Below the pieces are notes generated by a model. The model searched no databases, was not told where the DNA came from, and saw nothing but the letters and a program-made list of their open reading frames with translations. Positions 26,741-36,014 of a stretch of DNA of 64,000 nt are shown piece by piece. A program made the position numbers and the translations under genes. The DNA comes from Planctomycetota bacterium (GTDB lineage: Bacteria; Planctomycetota; Planctomycetia; Pirellulales; PALSA-1355). Each line of letters starts with the position of its first letter. Position 1 is the first letter of the stretch. Location: the NCBI GenBank assembly GCA_003389325.1, contig QQVE01000053.1, positions 1-64,000 of the forward strand. Reading direction: 5' to 3'.

Positions 26741-28141
26741 TCAGCCGAAAAGCCCCTGGATGGGCTTGCCCGTGGCCAGGCTGAAGGGGCGGCCGGTCAG
26801 GTCGTGCAACTCGATCGACGGGTCGAGGCCGAACCGCCAGAAGATCGTCGCCGCCAGGTCGCCGGGGGTCACGGCGTCGCGATCGGGGTAGGCCCCCAGC
26901 TTGTCGCTGGCGCCGTAAACCATGCCGCCCCGCACGCCGCCGCCGGCCATCACCACGCTGTAGCAGTCGGGCCAGTGGTCGCGTCCGCCGGCGCCGTTGA
27001 TCTTCGGCGTGCGGCCGAACTCGCCCAGCATGATCACCAGCGTCGAGTCGAGCAGACCGCGCTGGTGCAGGTCTTCGACCAGCGCCGAAAAGGCCATGTC
27101 GCACGGCGGTAGCAGGTCGTCTTTCAAACGGCCGAAGTTGTTGTCGTGCGTGTCCCAGTTGTTCGCCCCGTTGTGCACCCGATCGTGCACGCCCACGAAC
27201 CGCACGCCCGACTCGACCAGCCGCCGGGCCAACAAGGCCGCCTGGCCGTGCGTGTTGCGGCCGTAGCGCTCGCGGGTTTGTTCGTGCTCCTGGTTGATGT
27301 CGAACGCCCGCCGCACCTTCTTGCTGCGCAACAGGTTGAAGGCCCGCTCGTAGTAGGCGTTCATCGTGCCCTGCGGCAGCGCGTCGTCGCTGGGCATCTG
27401 CGCGTTGATCCGCGCAAGCAGTGCCTGGCGGCTCTCGAGTTCCGAGAGCGTGATGCCCGCGGGCAGTTCGATCTCGCTGACGCGGAAGTTGGGCGCGTTG
27501 GGATCGCTTTCGACCTGAAACGGCTCGTACTGCGGACCGAGAAAGCCGGCGGTCTGGCCGGGCAGCTTCACGATGTTGTACATCACGTGCGGCAAGGCCA
27601 CGTGGGCCGGCACTTCCGGCGTGGGGCCCTTCAAGTAACTCAGTGCCGACCCAAAGCAGGGAAAGTCGGAGGTCGGGTCGTTGGCAAGCAGTTCCAGATC
27701 GCCCTTGAGCGGCGTGCGTCCGCACAGCGCCTCGACCGCGGCCGAGTTGTGGTTGCGCATCGTGTGATGCATCGAGCGCACCACGGCCAGATGGTGCATC
27801 ACCTTCGAGCAGCGCGAGAGATGTTCACACACCGGAATGCCCGGCACGCTGGTGGCGATCGGCTTGAACTCGCCGCGCACCTCGGCCGGCGCGTCGAGCT
27901 TCATGTCCCACGTGTCGTGGTGGCTGGGCCCGCCGTAGTAGAACAGCACGATGCAGCTCTTGATCTGCGACGGCAGGCCCGCACTCGGGGCGGGGTTTGC
28001 GTCGGCCAGCGCTTCGGCTTCGAGCAGCTTGGCCAGATTCAGGCCCAGGAATCCCAGTCCGCCGGCGCGGAGGAGCGTTCTTCGCGAAAACGCGGGCGCC
28101 AAACCAGCAGACGATCGGCGGTGGGGAGTTCGGGCAGGCAT
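26741..28141 (-). CDS. DUF1501 family protein (Tat-exported, alkaline-phosphatase-like fold)
   Basis: The product is 466 residues when started at the ATG giving MPARTPHRR; upstream in-frame ATGs have poor context. A twin-arginine signal SRRTLLRAGGLGFLGL is followed by the DUF1501 core with FYYGGPSHHDTWD, LGEFGRTPKING, GGRDHWP and GASDKLGAYP. These metal-binding blocks resemble the alkaline phosphatase/sulfatase superfamily. In planctomycetes such genes normally sit beside a DUF1549/DUF1553 cytochrome gene (PSD1 type); that partner is absent here. Enzymatic activity is unproven for the family. Confidence 0.9.
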   Translation of the reverse strand: MPARTPHRRSSAGLAPAFSRRTLLRAGGLGFLGLNLAKLLEAEALADANPAPSAGLPSQIKSCIVLFYYGGPSHHDTWDMKLDAPAEVRGEFKPIATSVPGIPVCEHLSRCSKVMHHLAVVRSMHHTMRNHNSAAVEALCGRTPLKGDLELLANDPTSDFPCFGSALSYLKGPTPEVPAHVALPHVMYNIVKLPGQTAGFLGPQYEPFQVESDPNAPNFRVSEIELPAGITLSELESRQALLARINAQMPSDDALPQGTMNAYYERAFNLLRSKKVRRAFDINQEHEQTRERYGRNTHGQAALLARRLVESGVRFVGVHDRVHNGANNWDTHDNNFGRLKDDLLPPCDMAFSALVEDLHQRGLLDSTLVIMLGEFGRTPKINGAGGRDHWPDCYSVVMAGGGVRGGMVYGASDKLGAYPDRDAVTPGDLAATIFWRFGLDPSIELHDLTGRPFSLATGKPIQGLFG

Positions 28142-28277
28142 CGACGCAATCCTCGGAGGCGGGGAGGGCAGGGGTGGGATTCGCCGCGGGACCATCAGAT
28201 TACCGCGCCGAGGGCCATGTGCCAAATCTTTCGCCCCGGGGGATAGAACGCCTGGACGGATGCATGACGAGAGTGTG

Positions 28278-28447
28278 AACCCCCTTTCTCCTGATCACCT
28301 GCTCTCCTGTTCTGACCGTGCCGCCACGGGACGCCTCAGATCAGGAGAGCAGGAGAGCAGGAGAGCAGGAGAGGCGTTCGGGTGAAACCATTCGCCGGGC
28401 TGCCTAGATGCGTCGGTCGCCCCGCAACCACGCCGGACGGTTAGGGG
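28278..28447. repeat. Tandem ~165-bp duplication, copy A
   Basis: It begins AACCCC..TTTCTCCTGATCACC and ends CGGACGGTTAGGGG. Inside are complementary CTCCTGATC / GATCAGGAG arms and three consecutive 10-bp GAGAGCAGGA units. It is ~95% identical to copy B apart from one extra 10-bp unit. Confidence 0.88.
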
Positions 28448-28607
28448 AACCCCATTTCTCCTGATCACCTGCTCTCCTGTTCTGACCGTGACCCCACGGG
28501 ACGCCTCAGATCAGGAGAGCAGGAGAGCAGGAGAGGCGTTCGGGTGAAACCATTCGCCGGGCTGCCTAGATGCCTCGGTCGCCCCGCAACCACGCCGGAC
28601 GGTTAGG
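28448..28607. repeat. Tandem ~165-bp duplication, copy B
   Basis: It follows copy A directly and has two instead of three GAGAGCAGGA units. A related fragment, ACGCCTCAGATCAGGAGAAC, appears at 40982-41001, so the sequence is also dispersed. Confidence 0.88.
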
Positions 28608-28720
28608 AACCGATGAATTCGCTTTCGATTGCCGAGACGGCCATTTATCATGACCCCGTTTAACCCGACCTGACCGCCGCCAGCCATCCTCCGGCGACGT
28701 CCCCTTCCAGGAGTCCCGCC

Positions 28721-30298
28721 ATGTCCTTCCGCCGTCTCGCCCAAGCCGAAAAGCTGCTCGCCGGACGCCGCGAGTTCATCCTTTCCGGAGCGTCGCTGCT
28801 GGCGCTGCCGTGGCTGGGATCGATTGCTCAGGGGGCAGTGAAGCGTCATGCCAGCTTCGCGAGCGATCCGTTCACGCTCGGCGTGGCTTCGGGCGAGCCG
28901 ACGCCCGACGGCATGGTGCTGTGGACCCGGCTCGCGCCGGAACCGACCAGCGGCGGCGGAATGCCGGCCGAGACGTACGAGGTGACCTGGGAACTAGCCT
29001 CCGACGACGCGATGAAGAACGTCGTCCAGCGCGGCGTCGCCCTGGCCACGCCGCAGTTGGGCCATTCGGTCCACGTCGAAGTGCAAGGTCTGCAGCCCGA
29101 CCGTCCCTACTGGTATCGCTTTGCGGCCGGCGACGCGCAGACGCCGGTCGCCCGCACCCGCACGGCTCCGGCCCACGACGCGCTGCCCGATCGCCTGCGG
29201 TTCGCGTTCGCCTCGTGCCAGAAGTACGAGGCGGGCCTGTTCACGGCCTACGAGCACTTGGCGGCCGAAGATCTCGACCTGGTGCTGCACCTGGGCGACT
29301 ACATCTATGAGAAGGCCGGCCGCGACAACCAGGTGCGCAAGCACGTCGGGCCCGAGACGGTGACCCTCGAGCACTATCGCAATCGCTACGGGCAATACAA
29401 ATCCGATCCGCTGCTGCAGGCCGCCCATGCCCGCTGTCCGTGGCTGGTGGTGTGGGATGACCACGAAGTGGACAACAACTACGCGGACGCGGCGTCCGAA
29501 GAGGAGGGCGTTTCGGCCGAGGACTTCCTGCTGCGGCGGGCCGCGGCGTACCAGGCCTACTACGAGTCGATGCCGCTACGGCGGAAGTCGTTGCCCGCCG
29601 GGCCGCACATGCAGCTTTATCGCGGCGTGCGCTACGGGCGGCTGCTCGACTTTGCCATGCTCGACACGCGGCAGTACCGCACCGACCAGCCCAACGGCGA
29701 CGGCCGCCAGCGGCTCACCGGCGCCGTGCTCGATCCGAAAGGAACGATCCTGGGCGACAAGCAAGAGCACTGGTTGATGCGTCGCATGCTGGCTTCCCAG
29801 TCGCAGTGGAACGTGCTGGGACAGCAGGTGATCATGGCCCGCATCGACTTCAAGGCGGGCCCCGGCGTGGAGTGCTCGATGGACAAGTGGTCCGGCTACG
29901 ACGTGGCCACCAAGCGGTTGCTGAAGTTCATCGCCGACCGCAAGATCCCCAACCCGGTCGTGCTCACCGGCGACATCCACACCAATTGGGTCACCGAGTT
30001 GAAGCTCGACTTCGATCGCCCGGAGCAGGACACCGTGGCCACGGAGTTCGTGGGCACCTCGATCAGCTCCGACGGCAACGGCCAGCGGGCGCCCGACTAC
30101 CTGGATTCGCTGCTGGCCGAGAATCCCCACGTGAAGTTCCACAACCGCGAGCGCGGCTACGTCAGTTGCACGGTCACCCCCGACGAGTGGCGCAGCGACT
30201 ACCAGGTGGTCGAATACGTCGATCGCCCCGGCGCCCCGCTGATCACGCGCAAGTCGTTCGTCGTCGAAAACGGCAAGCCCGGCGCCCAACCCGTCTGA
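28721..30298 (+). CDS. PhoD-like alkaline phosphatase / phosphodiesterase, Tat-exported
   Basis: The 525-residue protein has a twin-arginine signal (GRREFILSGASLLALPW), an N-terminal PhoD beta domain (FTLGVASGEPTPDGMVLWTRL) and a metallophosphatase core. The core shows FASCQKYEAG, LHLGDYIYE, VWDDHEVDNNYAD and LTGDIHTNW, which supply the Fe/Ca ligands. It releases phosphate from phosphomono- and diesters outside the cytoplasm. Length and all blocks are normal. It is transcribed divergently from DUF1501; no Pho-box was recognised upstream, so phosphate control is only expected from the family. Confidence 0.93.
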   Translation: MSFRRLAQAEKLLAGRREFILSGASLLALPWLGSIAQGAVKRHASFASDPFTLGVASGEPTPDGMVLWTRLAPEPTSGGGMPAETYEVTWELASDDAMKNVVQRGVALATPQLGHSVHVEVQGLQPDRPYWYRFAAGDAQTPVARTRTAPAHDALPDRLRFAFASCQKYEAGLFTAYEHLAAEDLDLVLHLGDYIYEKAGRDNQVRKHVGPETVTLEHYRNRYGQYKSDPLLQAAHARCPWLVVWDDHEVDNNYADAASEEEGVSAEDFLLRRAAAYQAYYESMPLRRKSLPAGPHMQLYRGVRYGRLLDFAMLDTRQYRTDQPNGDGRQRLTGAVLDPKGTILGDKQEHWLMRRMLASQSQWNVLGQQVIMARIDFKAGPGVECSMDKWSGYDVATKRLLKFIADRKIPNPVVLTGDIHTNWVTELKLDFDRPEQDTVATEFVGTSISSDGNGQRAPDYLDSLLAENPHVKFHNRERGYVSCTVTPDEWRSDYQVVEYVDRPGAPLITRKSFVVENGKPGAQPV

Positions 30299-30325
30299 TC
30301 GATTCGCCGGACAGCGTTCCGCCCG

Positions 30326-30362
30326 CCCGTTTAGCCAACAGCCACCGGCGACGGCGCGTCCG
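30326..30362 (+). repeat. Short dispersed repeat CCGTTTAGCC-n9-CGGCGACGGCGCGTC
   Basis: It lies between the convergent PhoD and peroxidase genes. The same core recurs at 38784-38823 and, in reverse, at 270-305. Confidence 0.6.
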
Positions 30363-30374
30363 CACTTTCCGGCG

Positions 30375-32066
30375 CTACCGCCGGCGCCGACGTCGCCAAA
30401 GAGCCATCACCCCCAGCCCGATCGCCGCCAGCACCAGCGTGCTCGGCTCGGGAATCAGAAACACGTTGGCCTGCAGGTTCGTGATGCCCGTGTTCAGGCG
30501 GATGATGTCCGACAGCCGCACCGTCTCGAGCCAGGCCAGCTCTTCGGCTGAGATGTTCTCGTCGCGCGTGAACCAGAACCGGTCGCCGTCGCGCGTGCGG
30601 GTGAATTGATCGATCAAGGCCGCTTCCACCAGCGGTCCCACACAGGAGTCGCCCAAGTGGTCTTCGGCCAACGCCCCGACCCAGGCGTCGATGTTGTTCA
30701 CGTCGCCGTAGGCCAGTTCCAGCGCCTCGGCCAGCGACAGATTGGCGGTGATGTCCGAAAAGTCGATCACCGGGTCCAGCCCGTAGGCGACCCGCAGCGT
30801 GTTGTAATCGGGCAATCCGTGGTCGCGGCCGCGCTGGATGTTCAGCGCTGCCAGGTCGAAGCCGGCGCCCGGGAACGGAGCGCCAAACAGGAAGTTGCGC
30901 ACGTCGTCGACGATGTGCGAGTCGACCTGCTGCTGCATCTGTGAGGCCAGCCCCTTGAGCATGTACTCCAGGTCGTCGCTGGTCGGCAGGTTGCCCTGCT
31001 GGAAAAACGCGTCGCGCAGGGCCACGTTGCCGCCGGGCGCCGTGGTGCCGTCGTTCTGCACGCGCGCCAGCTCCGGCGGCAGCATCGTATGGCCTACGCG
31101 ATATAGCGAGGCGGCAAACTCGTTGGACACCGAGGGGTCGACGCTGGAGCTGTACGTGCTGGCGATGCCCGGTGAGTCGCTGCCCAACAGCGCGGGCAGA
31201 AACTCGCGGTAGGTGATCGATTGGATTTGGGCTCCCACCAGCCGGCGGGCCTGCTGGTAGATCTGCTCGTCGGTCCAGGTGGGGTTGTCCACGGACAACT
31301 GGTCGGCCAGGCGGTTGTGCTCGCGCACAAACAGCGTATGCACCGCAGTCAGTCCGGTCTGTTCGTTGGCCCGCACGTCGCCGGCCACGTAGTAGGCCGA
31401 GCGATTCGGATCGCCGTTGTCGTCGTTCGGCAGGTTGTCGGTATTGAAGGGGAGCAGGTCGCCGGCGCTGGTCTTCATCCGGCCGCCGCTCATCGTGCGC
31501 AGCGCGTCGGCCCGGGCCTGGTCCGATCCGTAGACCGCCGAAGCGTCGAGGTACGAGCTGATCGAATTAAACTGCTCGCGCGGATTACCCGGTCCGAGCC
31601 CCGTGCTCGAATCGTACACCGAGCGGCGGAAGGGCATCGTGGCCGTGCCGGTATTGCCGGGATCGAAGATTGCGTCGCCCGCGGGGATGGGAATGTTCAT
31701 CATCTCGACCGGCGTGGCCAGCGTGGTCAGCGTGAGGTCGTGGTCGATGAATTGGCCCCACTGAAAGACCCAGGTGCTCAAGTTGGCCGTGTTGGGCATC
31801 GAGGCGCCGCCCTGATCGGCGACGATGTTGCTGATCTCGCGTGCGCCCGGGCGAGTGCTGCCGGCGGGCGTGGAGATGCCGTCGCCGTAGTCGGCCGGCG
31901 CCACGCGCATGAAATGGGTGCCCACCTGGCCCAAGGTGGGATTGCCCAGGTTGTTGCCCGAGCCGTCGTACGATCGGTCTTCGCCGCGCACCGCGAGCGG
32001 CACCAGGACCGCGATCAGCAGACTTAAGCACGCTTGGCGCATTCCGTGCGGGATGCCCGCCGTCAT
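30375..32066 (-). CDS. Secreted animal-type haem peroxidase with PEP-CTERM anchor
   Basis: The 563-residue product starts at the ATG giving MTAGIPHGMRQ (an alternative ATG at 32042 gives MRQACLSL and an equally good signal peptide). The animal haem peroxidase fold is marked by WGQFIDHDLTLT (distal His), REHNRLAD (catalytic Arg/Glu region) and RVGHTMLPPEL (proximal His), plus LNIQRGRDHGLPDYN. The C-terminus is a PEP-CTERM tag (IPEPST, hydrophobic helix, six Arg). It would oxidise halides or organic compounds with H2O2 at the cell surface or in the exopolymer matrix. No exosortase gene is in the window. Confidence 0.92.
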   Translation of the reverse strand: MTAGIPHGMRQACLSLLIAVLVPLAVRGEDRSYDGSGNNLGNPTLGQVGTHFMRVAPADYGDGISTPAGSTRPGAREISNIVADQGGASMPNTANLSTWVFQWGQFIDHDLTLTTLATPVEMMNIPIPAGDAIFDPGNTGTATMPFRRSVYDSSTGLGPGNPREQFNSISSYLDASAVYGSDQARADALRTMSGGRMKTSAGDLLPFNTDNLPNDDNGDPNRSAYYVAGDVRANEQTGLTAVHTLFVREHNRLADQLSVDNPTWTDEQIYQQARRLVGAQIQSITYREFLPALLGSDSPGIASTYSSSVDPSVSNEFAASLYRVGHTMLPPELARVQNDGTTAPGGNVALRDAFFQQGNLPTSDDLEYMLKGLASQMQQQVDSHIVDDVRNFLFGAPFPGAGFDLAALNIQRGRDHGLPDYNTLRVAYGLDPVIDFSDITANLSLAEALELAYGDVNNIDAWVGALAEDHLGDSCVGPLVEAALIDQFTRTRDGDRFWFTRDENISAEELAWLETVRLSDIIRLNTGITNLQANVFLIPEPSTLVLAAIGLGVMALWRRRRRR

Positions 32067-32264
32067 AGGGGTGCTCTCGTGGAAGAAGGGATCTCTGTTC
32101 CGCAGCAGGGATTCCTCGATTAAAGCTAGACCGCCCCGACGAGACAAGAGAGGCCAGGTAAACTGCCGACGAATTCTCCGACAGCAGCGATGGCGTAGAT
32201 TGGGTAGCTGTTTGGCGTTCCCACCGACGAAAAGCGGGCTTTTCTGCCGGGCGCACCCGGCCGC

Positions 32265-33761
32265 TTACTCCTCTATTTCCCACACGGCACGCAGCTCTTC
32301 GGAGCACTGGTGGCGAATGCCGTTGTCGGTGAGGATTTCCTCGGTGGCGTCGATCATTTCCTGCCGGCGAAACACGTAGCGGGGGGCTTTTTCCTCGGCA
32401 AACGTAAACTCCAGAAACTCGTCCTGGCTGTCGCGCACCAGTTCGACCAGGTGCGCGAGGTTCTTGACCGGCACGCCGTTGAGCTCGTCGAGCACCATGC
32501 CGTAGGCCGTGTAGCCCTTGGCGATGCGGTGCGAGAACGGCTGCGTGGGAATGAACACCAGTCGCTCGCCGGGGAATTGCGACGTGTCGTAGCCCCGCGT
32601 CAGCAACGGACTGCGGCTAAGGGCCAGCCGCGGCACGAAATTCGCGCTGCGGGTCATCGCCGTGACGAGCTCCTGGCTGACGGTCGAAAAAACCAGCGGC
32701 CCCACGATGAAATACTCGGGATAGCCTCCCCGCAGGTACGGAGCCACGCGCTCCAGCCGGCTGACCGTGGGCACGCGAATCTCCATCGGCTCGCCGTCGC
32801 GATAAACCGTCAGCGGCACCTCGCCGTCTTCGGCCAGCTTGGGCACGTAGTACGTGAAGAACACCCGCAGGTCGTCGCTGATACGCACCTGGCCGCGGCG
32901 GTCGATCTCGTGCGGGCCGATTTTCGTGACCACGTCGCGCACGCGCAGCGGGTACTGCGGATCGAGGCTGAGCACGCGCGTCAGTTCGCAACCGCCCACG
33001 TCGCCGGGCAACTTGAGCGACGCGCGTAGCGCGTCGTTGTCGGTCGGTTGGAATTCGTTCGCAAGTTGCGGCTTGCCGTCGTAGGTGCCGTCGGCGATGT
33101 CTTCCAGAAACCCGTTGACTTCTTCGATGGGAATCAGAAAGCCGATGTTCTCGGCTGTGGGGATGCCGCGAAACGCCACGCCCACGACTTTGCCGTCGGC
33201 GATGGCCGGGCCGCCGCTGTTGCCGGGATTGATCGCCGCGTCGATCTGGATCTGCAGCCCCGTGCCGCCGCAGTAGTAAGCCGAGAACTCGATACGCGAA
33301 ACGATCCCCTCGGTGACCGACATCTCGCTGCCGCCGATCGGGTAGCCGTAAACGTTCACCGCCGAGCGCACGGCCGGCAGCTCGGCCGCCAATTCCAGCG
33401 GCGGGCGCTGCTCGAAGAACGACGCGTCCTCGACGCTCAGAATCGCCAGATCCATCTCCGCCGAATTGATCACCACTTCGGCAGCGATGCGATCGGCCGT
33501 GTCGTGCGGCTGCACGTAGATCTGGCTGGCGTAGGCCACGACGTGATAGTTGGTCAAGATCCGATTGCCGTCGATCACGAAGCCGGTGCCGCTGGACTCG
33601 CTGCCGCCGGCCTTGGTCCACGGCTGCCCCAGATTCGGCGCCCGGAGCGTGCTGATGACTTTTACCACCGACTGCCGCACGCCGTCCTGCGCCTTAGCGC
33701 GGGGGGTCGGAGATGCGAGGCACGCCAGGGCGCAGGCCACGGCTGTCAAGAAAAGTTTCAC
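32265..33761 (-). CDS. Exported trypsin-like serine protease of the Deg/HtrA type
   Basis: The 498-residue protein has a signal peptide (cleavage near residue 24) and a chymotrypsin-fold domain with the full triad: His73 in LTNYHVVAY, Asp104 in EMDLAIL and Ser182 in NPGNSGGPA. About 280 residues follow with two PDZ-like regions (~250-330 and ~410-470; YTAYGMVLDELNGVPV). The arrangement resembles plant Deg9-like and bacterial HtrA proteins in extracytoplasmic quality control. It is divergent from the secreted Lon-like gene, 230 bp apart, so two exported proteases share an intergenic promoter region. Confidence 0.88.
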   Translation of the reverse strand: MKLFLTAVACALACLASPTPRAKAQDGVRQSVVKVISTLRAPNLGQPWTKAGGSESSGTGFVIDGNRILTNYHVVAYASQIYVQPHDTADRIAAEVVINSAEMDLAILSVEDASFFEQRPPLELAAELPAVRSAVNVYGYPIGGSEMSVTEGIVSRIEFSAYYCGGTGLQIQIDAAINPGNSGGPAIADGKVVGVAFRGIPTAENIGFLIPIEEVNGFLEDIADGTYDGKPQLANEFQPTDNDALRASLKLPGDVGGCELTRVLSLDPQYPLRVRDVVTKIGPHEIDRRGQVRISDDLRVFFTYYVPKLAEDGEVPLTVYRDGEPMEIRVPTVSRLERVAPYLRGGYPEYFIVGPLVFSTVSQELVTAMTRSANFVPRLALSRSPLLTRGYDTSQFPGERLVFIPTQPFSHRIAKGYTAYGMVLDELNGVPVKNLAHLVELVRDSQDEFLEFTFAEEKAPRYVFRRQEMIDATEEILTDNGIRHQCSEELRAVWEIEE

Positions 33762-33991
33762 AGGTATTGCCTCCGTCGCAAGCGTTTTCCTCGGGCGTCG
33801 CTACGCCTGCGCCGCAGTATAGTCGCCGCCAAGGGGCATCGCACGTTTGGGTGTGCCCTCGATCGTGGCAGCCGACCGACCAGGCGGCCCGCGGCGCTGC
33901 TCCCCCACAGTTCCCCGAGTTCTCGCTTGAGCGCGACGCATGCGGGAGCCAATAATGGGCGAAAATCCACCGCCATCGTGGAGGAACATCC

Positions 33992-35989
33992 ATGCTGACC
34001 AGCCGTCACGCGTCTCAGGTTGTTGTCGCTCTGTGCCTGCTCGTTTCCGCACGATCCTCCGCGTGGGCCGACGACGCGCCCGCGGCTGCGCCAAGTGAGC
34101 GCGGCAAGGCCACGGTGAACGTCGTGGCTTATGGCGATCGGCCCGACGGCGGCGCGGCGGGCATCTGCCGACCGGTCTACATCACCGCCGAGGCCTCGGC
34201 CGACGGCACGCCCCGCGTGGGCTTCTTCGAGTCGCAAGTCGGCGCCACCGGCAACCAGTGGCGCAGCGCCGGCTGGATGGCCGCGCTGACCGCCGCCACG
34301 CTCAGCGACTTCGACCCGCGCGCCACGCGCGTCTCGATCGAGTACCAGGGGGGCGTCGACGGACCCAGCGCCGGCGCGCTGCTCACCATCGGCATCCTGG
34401 CCGCCGTGCGCGGCGACACCGTGCGCAGCGACGCCGCCATGACCGGGGCCATCAATCCCGACGGCAGCATCGGGCCCGTGGGCGGCATTCCGCACAAGAT
34501 CGAAGGCGCCGCCGACAAGGGCATGAAGCTGCTGCTCATTCCCGGCGACAAGCGGATGGAGCTCAACAAGAACACCAAGGAGATCGTCGACCTGGTCGAA
34601 TACGGCCAGTCCAAGGGCGTGGAAGTGCGCCGCGTGTTCAACATCTACGAGGCCTACGAGCTGATGACCGGCGTCGAGCTTCCGCGCCCGCCCGCGGCCG
34701 CGGCGCCGCGGGTCAGCCTTGCGGTGCAGCAGCGCATCAAGAAGACCATCGTCGACTGGATGGATCGCTACAAGCACGCGCTCGAGGCCTACCAGCAGCT
34801 TTCCGGCGAGGCCAAGTACTCCGAAGAAGTCGAAGCGATGTACTTGAAGGGGGTCGAGGCGATCAAGCAGTGCCGCGACCTGTTGCAGGAAGGCGAGGTG
34901 ACCGCCTCGATGTGGGACGCCGTGATGGCCAACGCCTACAGCTACCTGGCCATGGAAACTGCCCGCTGCCGCTACACCTATGCCAATCTGGGCTACGCCG
35001 GCGTGGTCAACCGGCTGCGCGACAACAACTGGCTCGACAAAGACGTGGCCGAAATCTCCCGCCGCCTGAAGCGCGAAACGCCCCGCACGCTCGATCAACT
35101 CTCCGTCTACCTCGGCTCGTGCGATGCCTATCTCGAAGGCGTCAGCCTGCAGATCATGGCCAAGGCCATCCTGGCCAACATGCCCGAGGAGGACAGCGAA
35201 GAAGCGCTCGAACTGGCCGCCCAGGCCGCCGGCTACCAGATCGTGGCCTGGCTCGACATGAAGCTGGTGGGTGACTATCTCGACTGGCAGGACGCCTACG
35301 ACGGCATTCCCATTCCACAACTCACCGCCTGGCGCCAGACGGGCCAGTACATGTTTCACGCGGCCAGCGCCAACCTGGCCGTGTTCGACTCGCTGGTCAT
35401 CGAGCCGCGGGCCGAAGCGCTCTCGGTCGCTCCCGATCTGTATCGCAACGCCATGGCCTCGAAGGACATGACCTACGGCATCGTGCTCGTGGCCCAGAAA
35501 GCCGTGCTGCCCAACCTCGAGAAGTTTCTCGGCGACGGCGAAGCGCTCGACTACGCCTACCTCGCCATGAACATCTACACCCACACGCGCGCCGCCGCGC
35601 TGTTGGCCAAGCACTACGGGCTGGGCGCGGAGCTGGACGAAGACGGCGAAGTCACCCGCATTCCGCGCGAGCGCACCCTGGGCGAGCTGCTCACCTATGC
35701 CGACGACCAATCGCGGCGCAACATCGCGCTATTGCAAGAGGCCGGCTTGAACGCCACGGTGCCGGCCCAGATGCACGCCATCGCCACGATCAAGTCGCGC
35801 CGCGATGTGCCGCAAAAGTTGGAAGCCTTGCAGGAATACTGGGCCGCCGACGCCCACGCCCGCATTTTGCGCATCCTCAGCGGCGTGGCACAGAAACAAC
35901 AAGAAGAAGCGGCGCCCGTCAACAAGGGTCTCTCGCCCGATCCCGAAGCGGCGACGCGGGCCAACTCCGCGCCGGAGGGGGGCGAGTGA
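33992..35989 (+). CDS. Exported Lon-type (S16) Ser-Lys protease-domain protein
   Basis: The 665 residues begin with a signal peptide (to ~26). Residues ~40-225 form an S16 domain without an AAA+ module. Catalytic Ser126 lies in GGVDGPSAGAL and Lys169 in GGIPHKIEGA, 43 residues apart as in Lon. The remaining ~430 residues are helical, with no recognised domain, and end Glu/Pro-rich. Lon normally couples ATP-driven unfolding to proteolysis in the cytoplasm; an exported, ATPase-free version must act on unfolded or peptide substrates, or use the long helical region as an adaptor. It is divergent from a Deg-type protease. Confidence 0.8.
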   Translation: MLTSRHASQVVVALCLLVSARSSAWADDAPAAAPSERGKATVNVVAYGDRPDGGAAGICRPVYITAEASADGTPRVGFFESQVGATGNQWRSAGWMAALTAATLSDFDPRATRVSIEYQGGVDGPSAGALLTIGILAAVRGDTVRSDAAMTGAINPDGSIGPVGGIPHKIEGAADKGMKLLLIPGDKRMELNKNTKEIVDLVEYGQSKGVEVRRVFNIYEAYELMTGVELPRPPAAAAPRVSLAVQQRIKKTIVDWMDRYKHALEAYQQLSGEAKYSEEVEAMYLKGVEAIKQCRDLLQEGEVTASMWDAVMANAYSYLAMETARCRYTYANLGYAGVVNRLRDNNWLDKDVAEISRRLKRETPRTLDQLSVYLGSCDAYLEGVSLQIMAKAILANMPEEDSEEALELAAQAAGYQIVAWLDMKLVGDYLDWQDAYDGIPIPQLTAWRQTGQYMFHAASANLAVFDSLVIEPRAEALSVAPDLYRNAMASKDMTYGIVLVAQKAVLPNLEKFLGDGEALDYAYLAMNIYTHTRAAALLAKHYGLGAELDEDGEVTRIPRERTLGELLTYADDQSRRNIALLQEAGLNATVPAQMHAIATIKSRRDVPQKLEALQEYWAADAHARILRILSGVAQKQQEEAAPVNKGLSPDPEAATRANSAPEGGE

Positions 35990-36014
35990 TCGCTTCTTGC
36001 GGCATGCCCTCGGG

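Larger units (their letters stand above)
28142..28720. other. Gene-free stretch dominated by a tandem duplication
   Basis: This 579-bp interval between the divergent DUF1501 and PhoD genes holds two copies of a ~165-bp sequence (28278-28607) and the promoters of both genes. No protein-like frame is present. Confidence 0.6.

Noticed and set aside
25842-27725. A single 627-residue protein running through the Spy-like gene and into DUF1501
   Set aside because: The N-terminal part is out of frame with DUF1501 and low-complexity; the signal peptide at 26525 marks the true start.
28278-28607. CRISPR array
   Set aside because: Only two long near-identical copies in direct contact, without short repeats alternating with unique spacers, and no cas genes.
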